This document shows positions 18,552 to 28,006 of a stretch of DNA of 64,000 nucleotides, piece after piece. How positions within the stretch are numbered: position 1 is the stretch's first letter; each line of letters starts with the position of its first letter. Source of the stretch: Chachezhania sediminis (GTDB lineage: Bacteria > Pseudomonadota > Alphaproteobacteria > Rhodobacterales > Rhodobacteraceae); assembly GCF_009765275.1 (NCBI RefSeq), contig NZ_VOPH01000007.1:1-64000 (forward strand), given 5' to 3'. The notes under the pieces were generated by a model. That model did no database searches. It saw nothing but the letters and a program-made list of their open reading frames with translations, and had not been told where the DNA came from. The position numbers were made by a program, and so were the translations under genes.

Positions 18552-18602
18552 TGCGGGCGACAGGGCCCGCAGACAAGCAACGTCCCCCCGGCTTGGGATT
18601 AG

Positions 18603-18623
18603 AAAACCAGCCGTCCCGATTTA
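18603..18623. promoter_or_regulatory. Regulon motif copy, upstream of FAD oxidoreductase
   Basis: AAAACCAGCCGTCCCGATTTA keeps the AAA-CC and G-TTTA flanks of the motif with a diverged centre. It lies 38 bases before the start at 18661. Confidence 0.35.
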
Positions 18624-18660
18624 TTTTCCTACAGATCTCAATGAAGAGGGTTCAGACCAC

Positions 18661-19989
18661 ATGACCGATACTCTGAAATTCGACGCGATCGTCATCGGCG
18701 CCGGTGCAGGTGGCTGCCATGCGGCGGCGCGCCTTGCGGCGGCGGGGCAGCACACGCTGCTTGTCGACGATCACGACTATCTTGGCGGTCGGGCCGGGAC
18801 CGAGATCATCGACGGTCACCGGGTGAACATTGGGGCCATCGCGCTGGAACCGGGCGGCGCGTTCGAGGACACCTTCGAGCTGTGCGGCGCAAAGCTGGAC
18901 ATCCGCGAGCCGTCGCCGGCGGCGGTGTTCTTCATCGACCGAAAGGTAGTCGATGTGCGCAAGGGCGGGCTTGGCTTCCTGTTGAACGGGCTGACCAAGC
19001 AGGCTTCGCGCGTGCTGGACCAGTTCGCCAAGGCGCGGACCGGAAACATGCCGGATGGAAGGGAATCCACCGAGGACTGGCTGCAGCGATACACCAAGAA
19101 CGAAACGGTCCATGCCGTCTTCCGCAACCTCTGCGCGGCGATCTTCGCGATGAATTCGAACGAGATCCCGGCGCGGGCCTTCCTGACCTATTTCACCCAG
19201 AAGGGCGCCTTCAAGCGGTTCGGCTTCCATCCCGAAGGCACCATGGGCGCCTGGACCGCGCTGGCCGGCGCGGTCGAGCGTCTGGGTGGCGAGGTCTGGC
19301 TGTCCAGCCCGGCCGAGAAGATCGAGGTGTCGGGCGGCCGCGCGCGGGCCGTCCTGATCCGTCGCAACGGCGGCGATGTCGTCAGGGTCGAGGCCCGGAC
19401 GATCATCTTCAACGGCGGCCCGAAGGCGCTGGTCGGTCTTGTCGGCGAGGACGCTCTGGGCGCCGATTATGTGCGCCAGACCGCCGAGATCCTGAAGCCC
19501 TCTGCCAATATCGTGTTCAACTTCGCCTCGCGCGAGGACCTGATGCCGGGGGTTCCGGGCATCATGACCTTCGGCAAGACGAAACACGGCCGGCTGTGCA
19601 ACATGGCCAACCTGACGGCGACCTGCCCCGAAATCGCGCCGGAAGGCTGGCACCAATATGTCGGCTATGCCGTGCCGCACCCGGCCATCGGCGACTTCGA
19701 CAGCGATGCCGAAGTGGCGCTGTCGCACGAGGATCTGCGCGACCAGTTCCCGGGGTTCGACGACAAGGTGAAGATGCTGTCGATCCGGGTCATGCGCGAC
19801 GACTGGCCGGCACAGCGGACCGGCGCCGGCTATGACATGGATGTCGCGACCCCGGTTGCCGGCCTCTGGTGCGTGGGCGATGCGGTCAAGGACTATGGCA
19901 ACGGCGGCACGCAGGCCTGTGCCGTGTCGGCCAGGATCGCCGTCGACGCCGCGCTGGATGCGCAAGCTGCGGCTGCTCAGGCCGGCTGA
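18661..19989 (+). CDS. FAD-dependent oxidoreductase, phytoene-desaturase-like
   Basis: A 442-residue flavoprotein with an N-terminal dinucleotide fold FDAIVIGAGAGGCHAAARLA and the GGRAGTE motif of the phytoene desaturase/amine oxidase superfamily; a C-terminal FAD-contact region is seen in GLWCVGDAVKDYGNGGTQAC. Substrate is unknown; related proteins desaturate isoprenoids, steroids or amines. In this setting it could introduce a double bond into a ring or side chain of the imported acid. No signal peptide is seen. It stands alone, with its own upstream motif copy. Confidence 0.8.
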   Translation: MTDTLKFDAIVIGAGAGGCHAAARLAAAGQHTLLVDDHDYLGGRAGTEIIDGHRVNIGAIALEPGGAFEDTFELCGAKLDIREPSPAAVFFIDRKVVDVRKGGLGFLLNGLTKQASRVLDQFAKARTGNMPDGRESTEDWLQRYTKNETVHAVFRNLCAAIFAMNSNEIPARAFLTYFTQKGAFKRFGFHPEGTMGAWTALAGAVERLGGEVWLSSPAEKIEVSGGRARAVLIRRNGGDVVRVEARTIIFNGGPKALVGLVGEDALGADYVRQTAEILKPSANIVFNFASREDLMPGVPGIMTFGKTKHGRLCNMANLTATCPEIAPEGWHQYVGYAVPHPAIGDFDSDAEVALSHEDLRDQFPGFDDKVKMLSIRVMRDDWPAQRTGAGYDMDVATPVAGLWCVGDAVKDYGNGGTQACAVSARIAVDAALDAQAAAAQAG

Positions 19990-20358
19990 CCCCGATGACC
20001 TTCCGGTTGCCGTCCGAAGCCGGCGGCCGGACCCGGAACGTGTTGGCAGGCAAGCCCTGCCGACACCTCCCGGCAGACGATTGGACTGGCGGCTCCTGCC
20101 GCCCCCGATCTTCTGTCTGCGCCCCGGCCTGCCCCTTCTCCCATCCCTGCCGGCCGGGGCGCCCTATTCATCCCTGAATGACCGCTCTGCTGCCTGTGCG
20201 TGCGATTGTTCCCGGCTTGCGGGACGAATTGCTCCCAGGGTCACACTCTCTGGGGACAGGAGCCCGCGCCGAAGCGGTATAGGCTTGCCCTGCAGGCTGA
20301 TGCATTGATCCGGACGGGCATCGGCAGACGCTTCCGACGCAGTGGCCCAGGGACTTCA
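19990..20358 (+). other. Intergenic region, no gene recognised
   Basis: This 369-base GC-rich gap follows the FAD oxidoreductase. A small hairpin, GGCAGG-CAAGC-CCTGCC (20045-20061), sits about 55 bases after the stop and could act as a terminator, but it has no T tract. I see no copy of the regulon motif before the TetR gene. Confidence 0.35.
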
Positions 20359-21036
20359 GTGGCACCAGAACCGAACAGAACCCGCACCAAGGCGCCCCGC
20401 ACCCGGCGCGGCCGTCCGTCGAAAGTCGAACAGGAACGTCGCGGCGACATCAGGGAGATCCTGCTGAGCGCGGCCCATGACGCGATGATCGCAAAGGATT
20501 CCATCGACGTCTCGATCCATGAGATCGCGGATCGCGCAGGCCAGAGCCCGGCCGTCGTGCAGTATCACTTCGGCGGCAAGGAAGGGCTTCTGCACGCCCT
20601 GCTGAAACGTGGCACGGATCGCGCGGTCACCCAGCTGGCCGATCTAGCGCAGATGGAAATGTCCGCGGACCGCAAGCTGCGGTATCACATCCGGGGCTTG
20701 ATCAAGGCCTATTACGAGGCGCCCTATGTCAACATGCTGATGCGTCACCTGTCCGAAGGCGTCCCGGCCGAGGAGGGCGAGGCCGTCTTTCGCGAATTTG
20801 CGCGGCCCTTGGCGGACTTCTATGAAGTTGTAATTGCGCAGGGTGTTTCAGAGGGCACGTTTCGCCCGATTTCGCCGCCGCTCTTCTACATGATGCTGGT
20901 GGGTGCGTCGGATTACATCTTTGCACGCCGGCGCATGCTGCCCGCGCTGTTCGCGATCCCGGACATGACAGATACCCTGCGGCAGCAATATGCCGAATTC
21001 CTGGCGGAAATCGTCCTGACCGGAATACGCCCCTGA
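20359..21036 (+). CDS. TetR/AcrR-family transcriptional regulator (candidate master regulator)
   Basis: A 225-residue regulator. I chose the GTG at 20359, preceded by AGGGA at the right distance; the open frame extends upstream without similarity. A basic tail (TRRGRPSK) precedes the helix-turn-helix HEIADRAGQSPAVVQYHFGGK, followed by an all-helical ligand domain. It is a paralogue of the TetR at 6571. Its central place in the catabolic region makes it one candidate for binding the AAACCGGAC...CGG copies; the TetR genes at 6571 and 35145 are the others. It converges on the LuxR-type gene, 25 bases away. Confidence 0.88.
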   Translation: MAPEPNRTRTKAPRTRRGRPSKVEQERRGDIREILLSAAHDAMIAKDSIDVSIHEIADRAGQSPAVVQYHFGGKEGLLHALLKRGTDRAVTQLADLAQMEMSADRKLRYHIRGLIKAYYEAPYVNMLMRHLSEGVPAEEGEAVFREFARPLADFYEVVIAQGVSEGTFRPISPPLFYMMLVGASDYIFARRRMLPALFAIPDMTDTLRQQYAEFLAEIVLTGIRP

Positions 21037-21061
21037 AGGCGCGCCGGATCGGCGGCTGCGA

Positions 21062-21832
21062 TCAGGCGGCCGGGCGCATCAGCTGCGCGTCATAGCAATC
21101 CAGATACCAGATCAGCAGCTCGCGCTGGCTGCTGATGACCAGGCGGCGATAGGCGCGTTTGCGATAGGTCACGACGCTTTCCTTGCCGATCCCCAGATCC
21201 AGAGAGATGCCGCAGGTCGACATGCCGTAAAGGATCCGCGCGCAGACCTGGCTTTCGCGGGCCGTCAGTTCCCCGCTGGCGGCAATGCAGGCTTCGATCT
21301 GGTCCAGCGCCTCCAGCGGCGCCACGCTTTGGTGGCGTTTGTGGGCCAGTTCGACATGGCGCGCGACCAGCGAATGGAACACCGCCGAAAGATGCCGCAA
21401 TTCACTGATTTCGACTTGCCGCAGCTTCCTTCGCTCGTGCGCGCGCAGGATGTGCAAGGCGCTGAGAACCCCGCCCGAGCGGCCGACGATGGTCACGTGA
21501 TGCAGCCGCTCGCGGCTTGGTGCAGTATCGTCGGGCGAAGACAGGACGACGGCACCCGGTTCGGTATCGTTCAACAAGGCTTTCAGGCGCATTGGCGTAA
21601 ACAGCCGGTCCGGGACGTCGTCCGGCCCTGACTGCCCTGCCAGGCACAGCCTTCCGCGATCTTCATAAACGATCTTGCAGGCGTCGACTTCGATCACCGA
21701 TCCCAGCGAAGACAGGACGCAGTTGGCGAAATCCGGTGTTCCGATCTTCTGCACCGCCGACGCGATGGCAGCCAGGGGCGCTGCCCGCCAGTCGGGTGTT
21801 CTGGAGTTGCGGAATTCCGAGTCGTCAAGCAT
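21062..21832 (-). CDS. LuxR-family transcriptional regulator
   Basis: A 256-residue protein with a C-terminal LuxR-type helix-turn-helix (about residues 190-245: LTARESQVCARILYGMSTCGIS then GIGKESVVTYRKRAYRRL). The N-terminal 180 residues show no family I recognise; they may be a diverged sensory domain. The ATG at 21832 follows GGGAGGA by 7 bases and is preferred to one 21 bases upstream. A possible promoter lies at 21890-21917. Its role in the region is probably regulatory, target unknown. Confidence 0.82.
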   Translation of the reverse strand: MLDDSEFRNSRTPDWRAAPLAAIASAVQKIGTPDFANCVLSSLGSVIEVDACKIVYEDRGRLCLAGQSGPDDVPDRLFTPMRLKALLNDTEPGAVVLSSPDDTAPSRERLHHVTIVGRSGGVLSALHILRAHERRKLRQVEISELRHLSAVFHSLVARHVELAHKRHQSVAPLEALDQIEACIAASGELTARESQVCARILYGMSTCGISLDLGIGKESVVTYRKRAYRRLVISSQRELLIWYLDCYDAQLMRPAA

Positions 21833-21889
21833 GTCGAAGTCCTCCCGCAGCAATAATGCGGACGGTCGGTCTGATTATCAACAAAATAA

Positions 21890-21917
21890 TGTATAATAGT
21901 TTAATTTTATCGGTCAA
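21890..21917 (-). promoter_or_regulatory. Candidate promoter of the LuxR-type gene
   Basis: On the minus strand TTGACC (21917-21912) and TATACA (21895-21890) are 16 bases apart, within an A+T-rich stretch about 58 bases upstream of the start at 21832. Confidence 0.4.
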
Positions 21918-22137
21918 ATCTTCTAGGCTAATGTATTTGTTCTAAATTTTGGGGCGATGACGCGGCCTTACGACCGAGCCGTGACAGAATTCGATGCCAG
22001 AAATGGCCGCAAGGTCGTGCTGTCCCCATGTTCGGGGACTTAAAATGAATGAACGGATAATTATTCTGCCGGGACCGGAATCGGGCTTTCGACGGGCGCC
22101 CGGTGCGGCCCTTGTCACGACAACAGGAACAAATCTC

Positions 22138-23352
22138 ATGGATGCCAGGCTGGGGGATACACACGTGCGCTTCCGGCAGGAAGTGCGTGCCTTTCTGGAC
22201 CGGGAACTGACCGGGGACATCCGCGAAGGCGCCCGGCGGCAGGCCGGGATTGCGGCCGATCCGTCGGTGGGTGTGGCCTGGCAGAAGAAGCTGAACGCGC
22301 ATGGTTGGGGCGCCCCGGCCTGGCCGAAGGAATATGGCGGCACCGGATGGGATGCGGCCCAACGCCAGATCTTCGACGAAGAGTGCATTCGTGCCGGCGC
22401 ACCTTCGGTCTGGGTTTCGGGCCTGCAGTTGCTGGGCCCCGTCGTCATGCGCTTCGGCACGTCAGAGCAGAAGGCCTTCTTCCTGCCCCGCATCCTGGAC
22501 AGCGAACATTACTGGGCGCAGGGCTTTTCGGAACCGGGCTCCGGCTCGGACCTGGCATCGCTGCAGATGCCGGCGGTGCGCGACGGCGACGACTATGTCG
22601 TCAGCGGGACCAAGATCTGGACGTCGCATGCGCACTGGGCGAACTGGATCTTCCTGCTGGTCCGCACGGAAAAGACCGCGAACAAGCGCGACGGCATCAC
22701 CTTCATGGTGACCCCCGCCGATGCGCCGGGGATCACCGTGCAGCCCATCATCTCTATGTCGGGCGAGCACGAGACCAACCAGGTCTTCTTCGACAACGTC
22801 CGTATCCCGGTCCGCTACCGGATCGGCGCGGAAGGGCAGGGCTGGGACATCGCCAAGTACCTGTTGGAGTTCGAACGATCCGGCGCCTATGCGGCCCTGT
22901 CCCAGAGCTATCTGGACATCGCCCGGAGAAACGCCCGGATCCCCGACCCGGTGACGGGCGAGCGTCTATGGGACGATCCCTGTTTCCGACGCGATTATGC
23001 AGACGCACAGCTGCGTGTCACCGCGCAAAGCTGGACCGAAAAGCGCGTGATCTCGGCCCTGAGTTCCGGGAAGAACGCGGGCGATGCGCTGGCGTCGATC
23101 CTGAAGGTCCGCGGAACCGAGGCGCAGCAGGCAAGTTTCGAGGTGTCGGTCACTTCGCTTGGCGCGTTCGGCATGGCCGACCAGCGCGAGGCGTTGCGGC
23201 CCGGGTCGAACACGCCGCCGATCGGGCCCGAAGGCGCCCTGCAGCCCACGGCGCGGCATCTGAACGGGCGGGCGGCGTCGATCTACGGCGGCTCGAACGA
23301 GATCCAGCGCAACATCCTGTTCCGCTTCATTGCCGACGGCCGGATCCCCTAG
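22138..23352 (+). CDS. Acyl-CoA dehydrogenase, large FadE-type subunit
   Basis: A 404-residue flavoprotein that would desaturate an acyl-CoA. The start at 22138 follows AGGAA by 8 bases; earlier in-frame starts lack similarity. FAD/substrate motif WAQGFSEPGSGSDLASLQ and the C-terminal ASIYGGSNEIQRNIL are visible. Its sequence is of the FadE group that often works as heteromers with a second, diverged subunit, and such a partner is encoded next (23487). Similar two-gene pairs act on steroid or other bulky side chains; here the substrate is unknown. Confidence 0.87.
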   Translation: MDARLGDTHVRFRQEVRAFLDRELTGDIREGARRQAGIAADPSVGVAWQKKLNAHGWGAPAWPKEYGGTGWDAAQRQIFDEECIRAGAPSVWVSGLQLLGPVVMRFGTSEQKAFFLPRILDSEHYWAQGFSEPGSGSDLASLQMPAVRDGDDYVVSGTKIWTSHAHWANWIFLLVRTEKTANKRDGITFMVTPADAPGITVQPIISMSGEHETNQVFFDNVRIPVRYRIGAEGQGWDIAKYLLEFERSGAYAALSQSYLDIARRNARIPDPVTGERLWDDPCFRRDYADAQLRVTAQSWTEKRVISALSSGKNAGDALASILKVRGTEAQQASFEVSVTSLGAFGMADQREALRPGSNTPPIGPEGALQPTARHLNGRAASIYGGSNEIQRNILFRFIADGRIP

Positions 23353-23486
23353 GGGACCGGTCGGGCCGATGACGGGTCATTGAAGGGGAAACCGATGCAG
23401 ACCACCGACCTGATCGACGGGATGCGGCCGATGGCGGCGACAAGGACCGCGCGATCTGACGTCCTGCCCCAAGGAAAGCCAAGACC

Positions 23487-24578
23487 ATGAACTTCGATCT
23501 GTCGGAAGAGCAGGTGATCCTGCGGGACGCGCTGGCGGGCTATCTGTCCCACCACTGGGACCAGCAGCGGCACAACCAGGGCGGCGTTCCGGCCCGGAAG
23601 GCGCTGTGGGACGGCATTGCCGGCGAACTGGGCCTGATGGCCATCGCCGTGCCCGAGCGGGCAGGCGGTTCGGGTGGCGGCCTGGACGACATCATGGTCG
23701 TGGCACAGGAGCTTGGCCGGTGCCTGGCGCTGGACGGGTTCATCCCGACCGTGGCTTATGGCGGCAACCTTTTCACGGCGACCGGTGACCTGGCCCGGCT
23801 GGAAACCATCGCGTCCGGGGCAATGGTGCTTGCGCTGGCCCATGCCGAAACCGGACTGCTGCCGGACGGGCGGGCCGTGGCCACGACGGTCACCGACACG
23901 GGGTTGACTGGCGTCAAGGTCATGGTGGCAGGCGCACAACTGGCCAGCCATGTGATCGTCTCGGCGATGGAGCCGGGGCAGACCGCCTATTCGCTGTACC
24001 TGGTGCCGAACGATGCCCCGGGGATCGCGCGGCAGGATTTCAACATGATCGACGGCCAGCCTTCGTCCGAACTGACGTTGGGCGGGGTCGCGGTGGGGGC
24101 CGACATGCGGATTGGTGCCGCAGGTGCCGGGCCGGACCTGCATCGCAGGGCTGCCGACATCGCCACCGTCGCCCATTCGGCCGAAGCCGTGGGCATGATG
24201 GAAACCCTGATCCGCACGACGGTGGACTATCTTCAGGGCCGCAGCCAGTTCGGCCAGAAACTGGCCGCGTTCCAGGTGCTGCAGCACCGGCTGGCGGACA
24301 TGGTCCTGCATCTGGAAGACGCGCGGTCGATGCTGTTCCAGACCGTGCTGGCCGATCAGGGCGACCGCGACGGGTTCGAACGGGCGGTCACCGGCATGAA
24401 GGTGAAGGTGGCCGAGGCGCTGCGCTTCGTCAGTCAGCAGGCGGTGCAGCTGCATGGCGGCATGGGCATCACCGACGAGTTGATGGTGGGCCATTTCTTC
24501 AAGCGCGCCATGACCGTGAACGAAGCCTACGGCGGGCCCGCCGCCTTCCGCAAACGTTACGAGAAATCCCTGGGCTGA
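23487..24578 (+). CDS. Acyl-CoA dehydrogenase-like partner subunit
   Basis: A 363-residue acyl-CoA dehydrogenase homologue, shorter than usual. The N-terminus NFDLSEEQVILRDAL and C-terminal GGMGITDELMVGHFFKRA are recognisable, but the terminal Tyr-Glu-Gly-Thr-type catalytic segment is replaced by VNEAYGGP. The middle domain is diverged. It lies 134 bases after the large subunit and is probably its non-identical partner. The gap before it is non-coding as far as I can see. Confidence 0.83.
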   Translation: MNFDLSEEQVILRDALAGYLSHHWDQQRHNQGGVPARKALWDGIAGELGLMAIAVPERAGGSGGGLDDIMVVAQELGRCLALDGFIPTVAYGGNLFTATGDLARLETIASGAMVLALAHAETGLLPDGRAVATTVTDTGLTGVKVMVAGAQLASHVIVSAMEPGQTAYSLYLVPNDAPGIARQDFNMIDGQPSSELTLGGVAVGADMRIGAAGAGPDLHRRAADIATVAHSAEAVGMMETLIRTTVDYLQGRSQFGQKLAAFQVLQHRLADMVLHLEDARSMLFQTVLADQGDRDGFERAVTGMKVKVAEALRFVSQQAVQLHGGMGITDELMVGHFFKRAMTVNEAYGGPAAFRKRYEKSLG

Positions 24579-24614
24579 ACCTTTCAGGACCGGTCCCGAA
24601 AACGGAGAATGCCG

Positions 24615-25823
24615 ATGGCAGAGGCTGCCTTTATCTATGATGCGCTCAGAACGCCCCGGTCGAAGGGCAAGCCGGACGGGTCGCTGAACCAGGTCAAGCC
24701 GATCGACCTCGTGGTGACGCTGTTGCGGGAAATGCAGTCCCGCCACGATCTGGACACCGCGCGGGTGGACGACGTGATCATGGGCTGCGGCAATCCCCTG
24801 AAGGAACAGGGCAGCGTGATGTCGAAAAGCGCGCTGGCCATGGCCGACTGGGCGGAAAACGTGCCTTCGGCCCAGGTCAACCGGTTCTGCGCCTCGGGGC
24901 TCGACACGTTCAACATGGCGGCGGCCAAGGTGGCGTCGGGCTGGGATCACCTGGTCTGCGCCGGCGGCTATGAAAGCATGAGCCACGTGCCCATCGACAG
25001 CGCGACCGGGCCCCTGGCGGACGATCCGGAGACGGTGCTGAAGACCGTGTCGGTGCCGCAGGGCATTTCGGCGGACCTGATCGCCACCATCGGCGGCTGG
25101 GACCGCGAGACCTGCGACGAAGTCGCGGTCCAATCGCAGGCCAAGGCGGCGCGGGCGCGGGATGCGGGCTGGTTCGACCGCTCGGTTGTCCCGGTCCGCG
25201 ACGATACCGGACTGCCGATCCTGGTGCGCGACGACTTCCTGAAGCCCGGCACCGACATCCAGACCCTGGGCGCGCTGCCGTCCAGTTTCGCCCGGATGGG
25301 ATCCATGGGCTTCGACCAGTTCGCCCTGACCAAGTACCCGGAGGTGGCCCGGATCGACCATGTCCACACGCCGGGCAATTCGTCGGGCATCGTCGACGGC
25401 GCCTCGCTTGTGATGCTGGGCAGTGAAGCTGCCGGCAAGGACCTGGGTCTGACGCCCCGCGGGCGGGTCGTGTCGACCGCGCTGACCGCGACCGAACCCA
25501 CGATCATGCTGACGGGTCCGGGTCCGGCGTCGAAGCTGGCGCTGAAGAAGGCCGGCCTGTCCATGGACGACATCGATCTGGTCGAGATCAACGAGGCCTT
25601 CGCCTCGGTCGTATTGCGTCTGCAGCAGGATCTGGATGTCCCGGACGAAAAGCTGAACGTCGTGGGCGGGGCCATCGCCATGGGCCACCCGATCGGCGCC
25701 ACCGGCGGCATGCTGGTCGGCACGATGCTGGACGAACTGGAGCGGCGCAACCTGAAGCGCGCGCTGATCTGCATGTGCGTCGGCGGCGGCATGGGCATCG
25801 CCTCGATCATCGAAAGGGTCTGA
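24615..25823 (+). CDS. Acetyl-CoA acetyltransferase-type thiolase
   Basis: A 402-residue thiolase. The nucleophilic cysteine is in NRFCASGLDTF, with INEAFAS, GHPIGATGG and the second cysteine in CVGGGMG. The ATG at 24615 has GGAGA at 6 bases; another ATG 6 bases upstream is too close to it. It is followed after one base by the fused hydratase/dehydrogenase gene, so these two form a beta-oxidation FadA/FadB-like pair. Confidence 0.92.
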   Translation: MAEAAFIYDALRTPRSKGKPDGSLNQVKPIDLVVTLLREMQSRHDLDTARVDDVIMGCGNPLKEQGSVMSKSALAMADWAENVPSAQVNRFCASGLDTFNMAAAKVASGWDHLVCAGGYESMSHVPIDSATGPLADDPETVLKTVSVPQGISADLIATIGGWDRETCDEVAVQSQAKAARARDAGWFDRSVVPVRDDTGLPILVRDDFLKPGTDIQTLGALPSSFARMGSMGFDQFALTKYPEVARIDHVHTPGNSSGIVDGASLVMLGSEAAGKDLGLTPRGRVVSTALTATEPTIMLTGPGPASKLALKKAGLSMDDIDLVEINEAFASVVLRLQQDLDVPDEKLNVVGGAIAMGHPIGATGGMLVGTMLDELERRNLKRALICMCVGGGMGIASIIERV

Positions 25824-25824
25824 C

Positions 25825-28005
25825 ATGACGTTCCACTACGACAAGGATGCGCAGGGCATCGTAACGGTCATCATGGACATGGACGGTCCGGCGAACACGA
25901 TGGGGCCGGACTTCGTCACCCTGATGCGCGGCACCGTCGACCGGCTGGAGGCCGAAGAGGGCCTGACCGGCGTCGTCATCGCCTCGGCCAAGCACACGTT
26001 CTTTGCCGGCGGCGACCTGAAGGCGATCCTGGCGACGGAAGAGGCGGACGCCGGCTATCTGGACTTCCTGACGGAAAACAAGGGCCAGCTGCGCCGCCTT
26101 GAACGGCTGCCGGTCCCGGTCGTGGCCGCCATCAACGGTGCCGCCATGGGGGGCGGGTTCGAGATCTGTCTGGCCTGCAACCACCGGATCGCGGATGCAA
26201 GCGCGGGAACCGTGGGCCTGCCCGAGGTGACGCTGGGCCTCTTGCCGGCCGCCGGTGGCATCGTCCGCACCATCGCGCTGATCGGTCTGGAAAAGGGTCT
26301 TCCCTTCGTTCTGGAAGGCAAGCCCGCGAGGCCCGCAAAGGCGCTGGAGCTGGGTCTTGTCGACGCGCTTGTCGACAATGGGGCCATGCTGGTCGAGGCC
26401 GCCAAGACCTGGATCAGGGCCAACCCGGACGCGCATGTCCAGCCCTGGGATCGCAAGGGCTTCACCTATCCGGGCGGCAATTCCGAAACGCCCGCCAACC
26501 GGATGATGATCGCCGGGGCCCCGGTGATGCTGTTCAACAGGACCCGTGGCCGGCTTCCCGCGCCCGAGGCGGTGCTGGACGTGGCCGTCAACTCGACCCG
26601 GATGGGGTTCGATGCGGCGCTGGACATGGAATCCCGCCGCTTCCTGCCGCTGGTCGTATCGCCACAGGCGAAGGCCGCGATCACGACCTTCTTCCTGGGC
26701 ATGAACGGGATCAAGTCGGGCAAGTTCCGTCCCGAAGGCGCCAAGTGGGCGGCGACGTCCTCGGCCGTGCTGGGCGCGGGCATGATGGGGGCGGGGATCG
26801 CCTGGTCCCATGCCGCGCACGGCCTGCCGGTCAGCCTGAAGGACATGTCGCTGGCGAATGCCGAGAAGGGCAGGGCCTATTCCGAGGCTCTGGTCGCCAG
26901 GCAGACCGCCCGGGGGAGCATGACCGAGGAGGCCGGGGCCAGGCTGCTGGCCGCGATCACGCCCACCGACAGGAACGACTTTGCCGGCGTCGACATCCTG
27001 GTCGAGGCGGTGTTCGAGGACATCGCCCTGAAGGAAAAGGTCATCGCCGACACCTTCGGCCTGATCGGGACCGACGGGATCTATGGCACCAATACATCGA
27101 CCCTGCCGATCACCGAACTGGCGAAGGCCGCGCCCGATCCGTCGCGCTTCATCGGCATCCACTTCTTTTCGCCCGTCGACAAGATGCAGCTGGTCGAGCT
27201 GATCGTGGGCGAGAAGACCTCGGAAGAGACGGTGCGCAAGGCCTGTGACTACTGTGTCCAGATCGGCAAGATCCCGATGGTCATCAACGACAGCCGCGGG
27301 TTCTTCACCAGCCGGGTGTTTTCAACCTTCCTCGACGAGGGGCAGGCGCTGGTGCATGACGGCATGGCGCCTGCGGCGGTCGAACGGGCGGCCTGGATGG
27401 TCGGCATGCCGGTCGGACCGCTGCAGGTCATGGACGAGGTTTCGCTGATCCTGATCAGGAAGGCCCATGACACGAATATGGATCTGGACAGGCGGCTGCC
27501 GGACAACCTCTACAAGACCAAGAACGCCTATTCCGAGTCCATCGCCTTCGACATGATCGAACAGGGCCGTGGCGGGCGCCAGTACGGGGGCGGGTTCTAT
27601 GACTATGCCGCCGACGGCCAGCGGACGCTGTGGCCGGGGCTGAAGGATTATGCCCGGGGCAACAGCCGCGTGGGAATGGAGGACGCGATGGACCGCATCC
27701 TCTATCGGCAGGTGATCGAGGCCCTGCGCTGCATGGACGAAGGCGTCCTGCGGTCCGAGGTCGAGGCCAATATCGGGTCGATCTTCGGTATCGGTTTCCC
27801 GGCCTGGACCGGCGGCGCGCTGCACTATGTCCGCTTCGTGGGGGTCGAGACCTTCGCCAAGCGCGCGGATGAACTGGCCGAACGCTATGGCGAACGCTTC
27901 GCGTTGTCCCGTGACGTCTATGCAAAACTGCTGGACGGTTCGGGCTTTCGGGTGGGCCAGGCGGACAAGGTCGCACTGGCCGACCCCGAAGCGCAGAGCG
28001 CCTGA
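25825..28005 (+). CDS. Fused enoyl-CoA hydratase / 3-hydroxyacyl-CoA dehydrogenase (FadB/FadJ-like)
   Basis: A 726-residue bifunctional protein. The N-terminal crotonase domain (about 1-190) keeps both hydratase glutamates, in GGGFEICLA and VGLPEVTLG. The NAD-binding 3-hydroxyacyl-CoA dehydrogenase domain starts near residue 310 with VLGAGMMGAGIAW, followed by NTSTLPITELA, the catalytic histidine in FIGIHFFSPVDKMQ and NDSRGFFTSRVF. It performs hydration and oxidation, and the preceding thiolase would complete the cycle. Length is typical of the group. Confidence 0.93.
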   Translation: MTFHYDKDAQGIVTVIMDMDGPANTMGPDFVTLMRGTVDRLEAEEGLTGVVIASAKHTFFAGGDLKAILATEEADAGYLDFLTENKGQLRRLERLPVPVVAAINGAAMGGGFEICLACNHRIADASAGTVGLPEVTLGLLPAAGGIVRTIALIGLEKGLPFVLEGKPARPAKALELGLVDALVDNGAMLVEAAKTWIRANPDAHVQPWDRKGFTYPGGNSETPANRMMIAGAPVMLFNRTRGRLPAPEAVLDVAVNSTRMGFDAALDMESRRFLPLVVSPQAKAAITTFFLGMNGIKSGKFRPEGAKWAATSSAVLGAGMMGAGIAWSHAAHGLPVSLKDMSLANAEKGRAYSEALVARQTARGSMTEEAGARLLAAITPTDRNDFAGVDILVEAVFEDIALKEKVIADTFGLIGTDGIYGTNTSTLPITELAKAAPDPSRFIGIHFFSPVDKMQLVELIVGEKTSEETVRKACDYCVQIGKIPMVINDSRGFFTSRVFSTFLDEGQALVHDGMAPAAVERAAWMVGMPVGPLQVMDEVSLILIRKAHDTNMDLDRRLPDNLYKTKNAYSESIAFDMIEQGRGGRQYGGGFYDYAADGQRTLWPGLKDYARGNSRVGMEDAMDRILYRQVIEALRCMDEGVLRSEVEANIGSIFGIGFPAWTGGALHYVRFVGVETFAKRADELAERYGERFALSRDVYAKLLDGSGFRVGQADKVALADPEAQSA

Positions 28006-28006
28006 C

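Noticed and set aside
20041-20103. Small hairpins after the FAD oxidoreductase gene as a firm terminator
   Set aside because: The stems are only 5-6 bases and there is no T tract; in DNA this rich in G+C such hairpins arise often.
23349-25826. 825-codon minus-strand open frame over the dehydrogenase and thiolase genes
   Set aside because: It spans three real plus-strand genes and has shadow composition without motifs.
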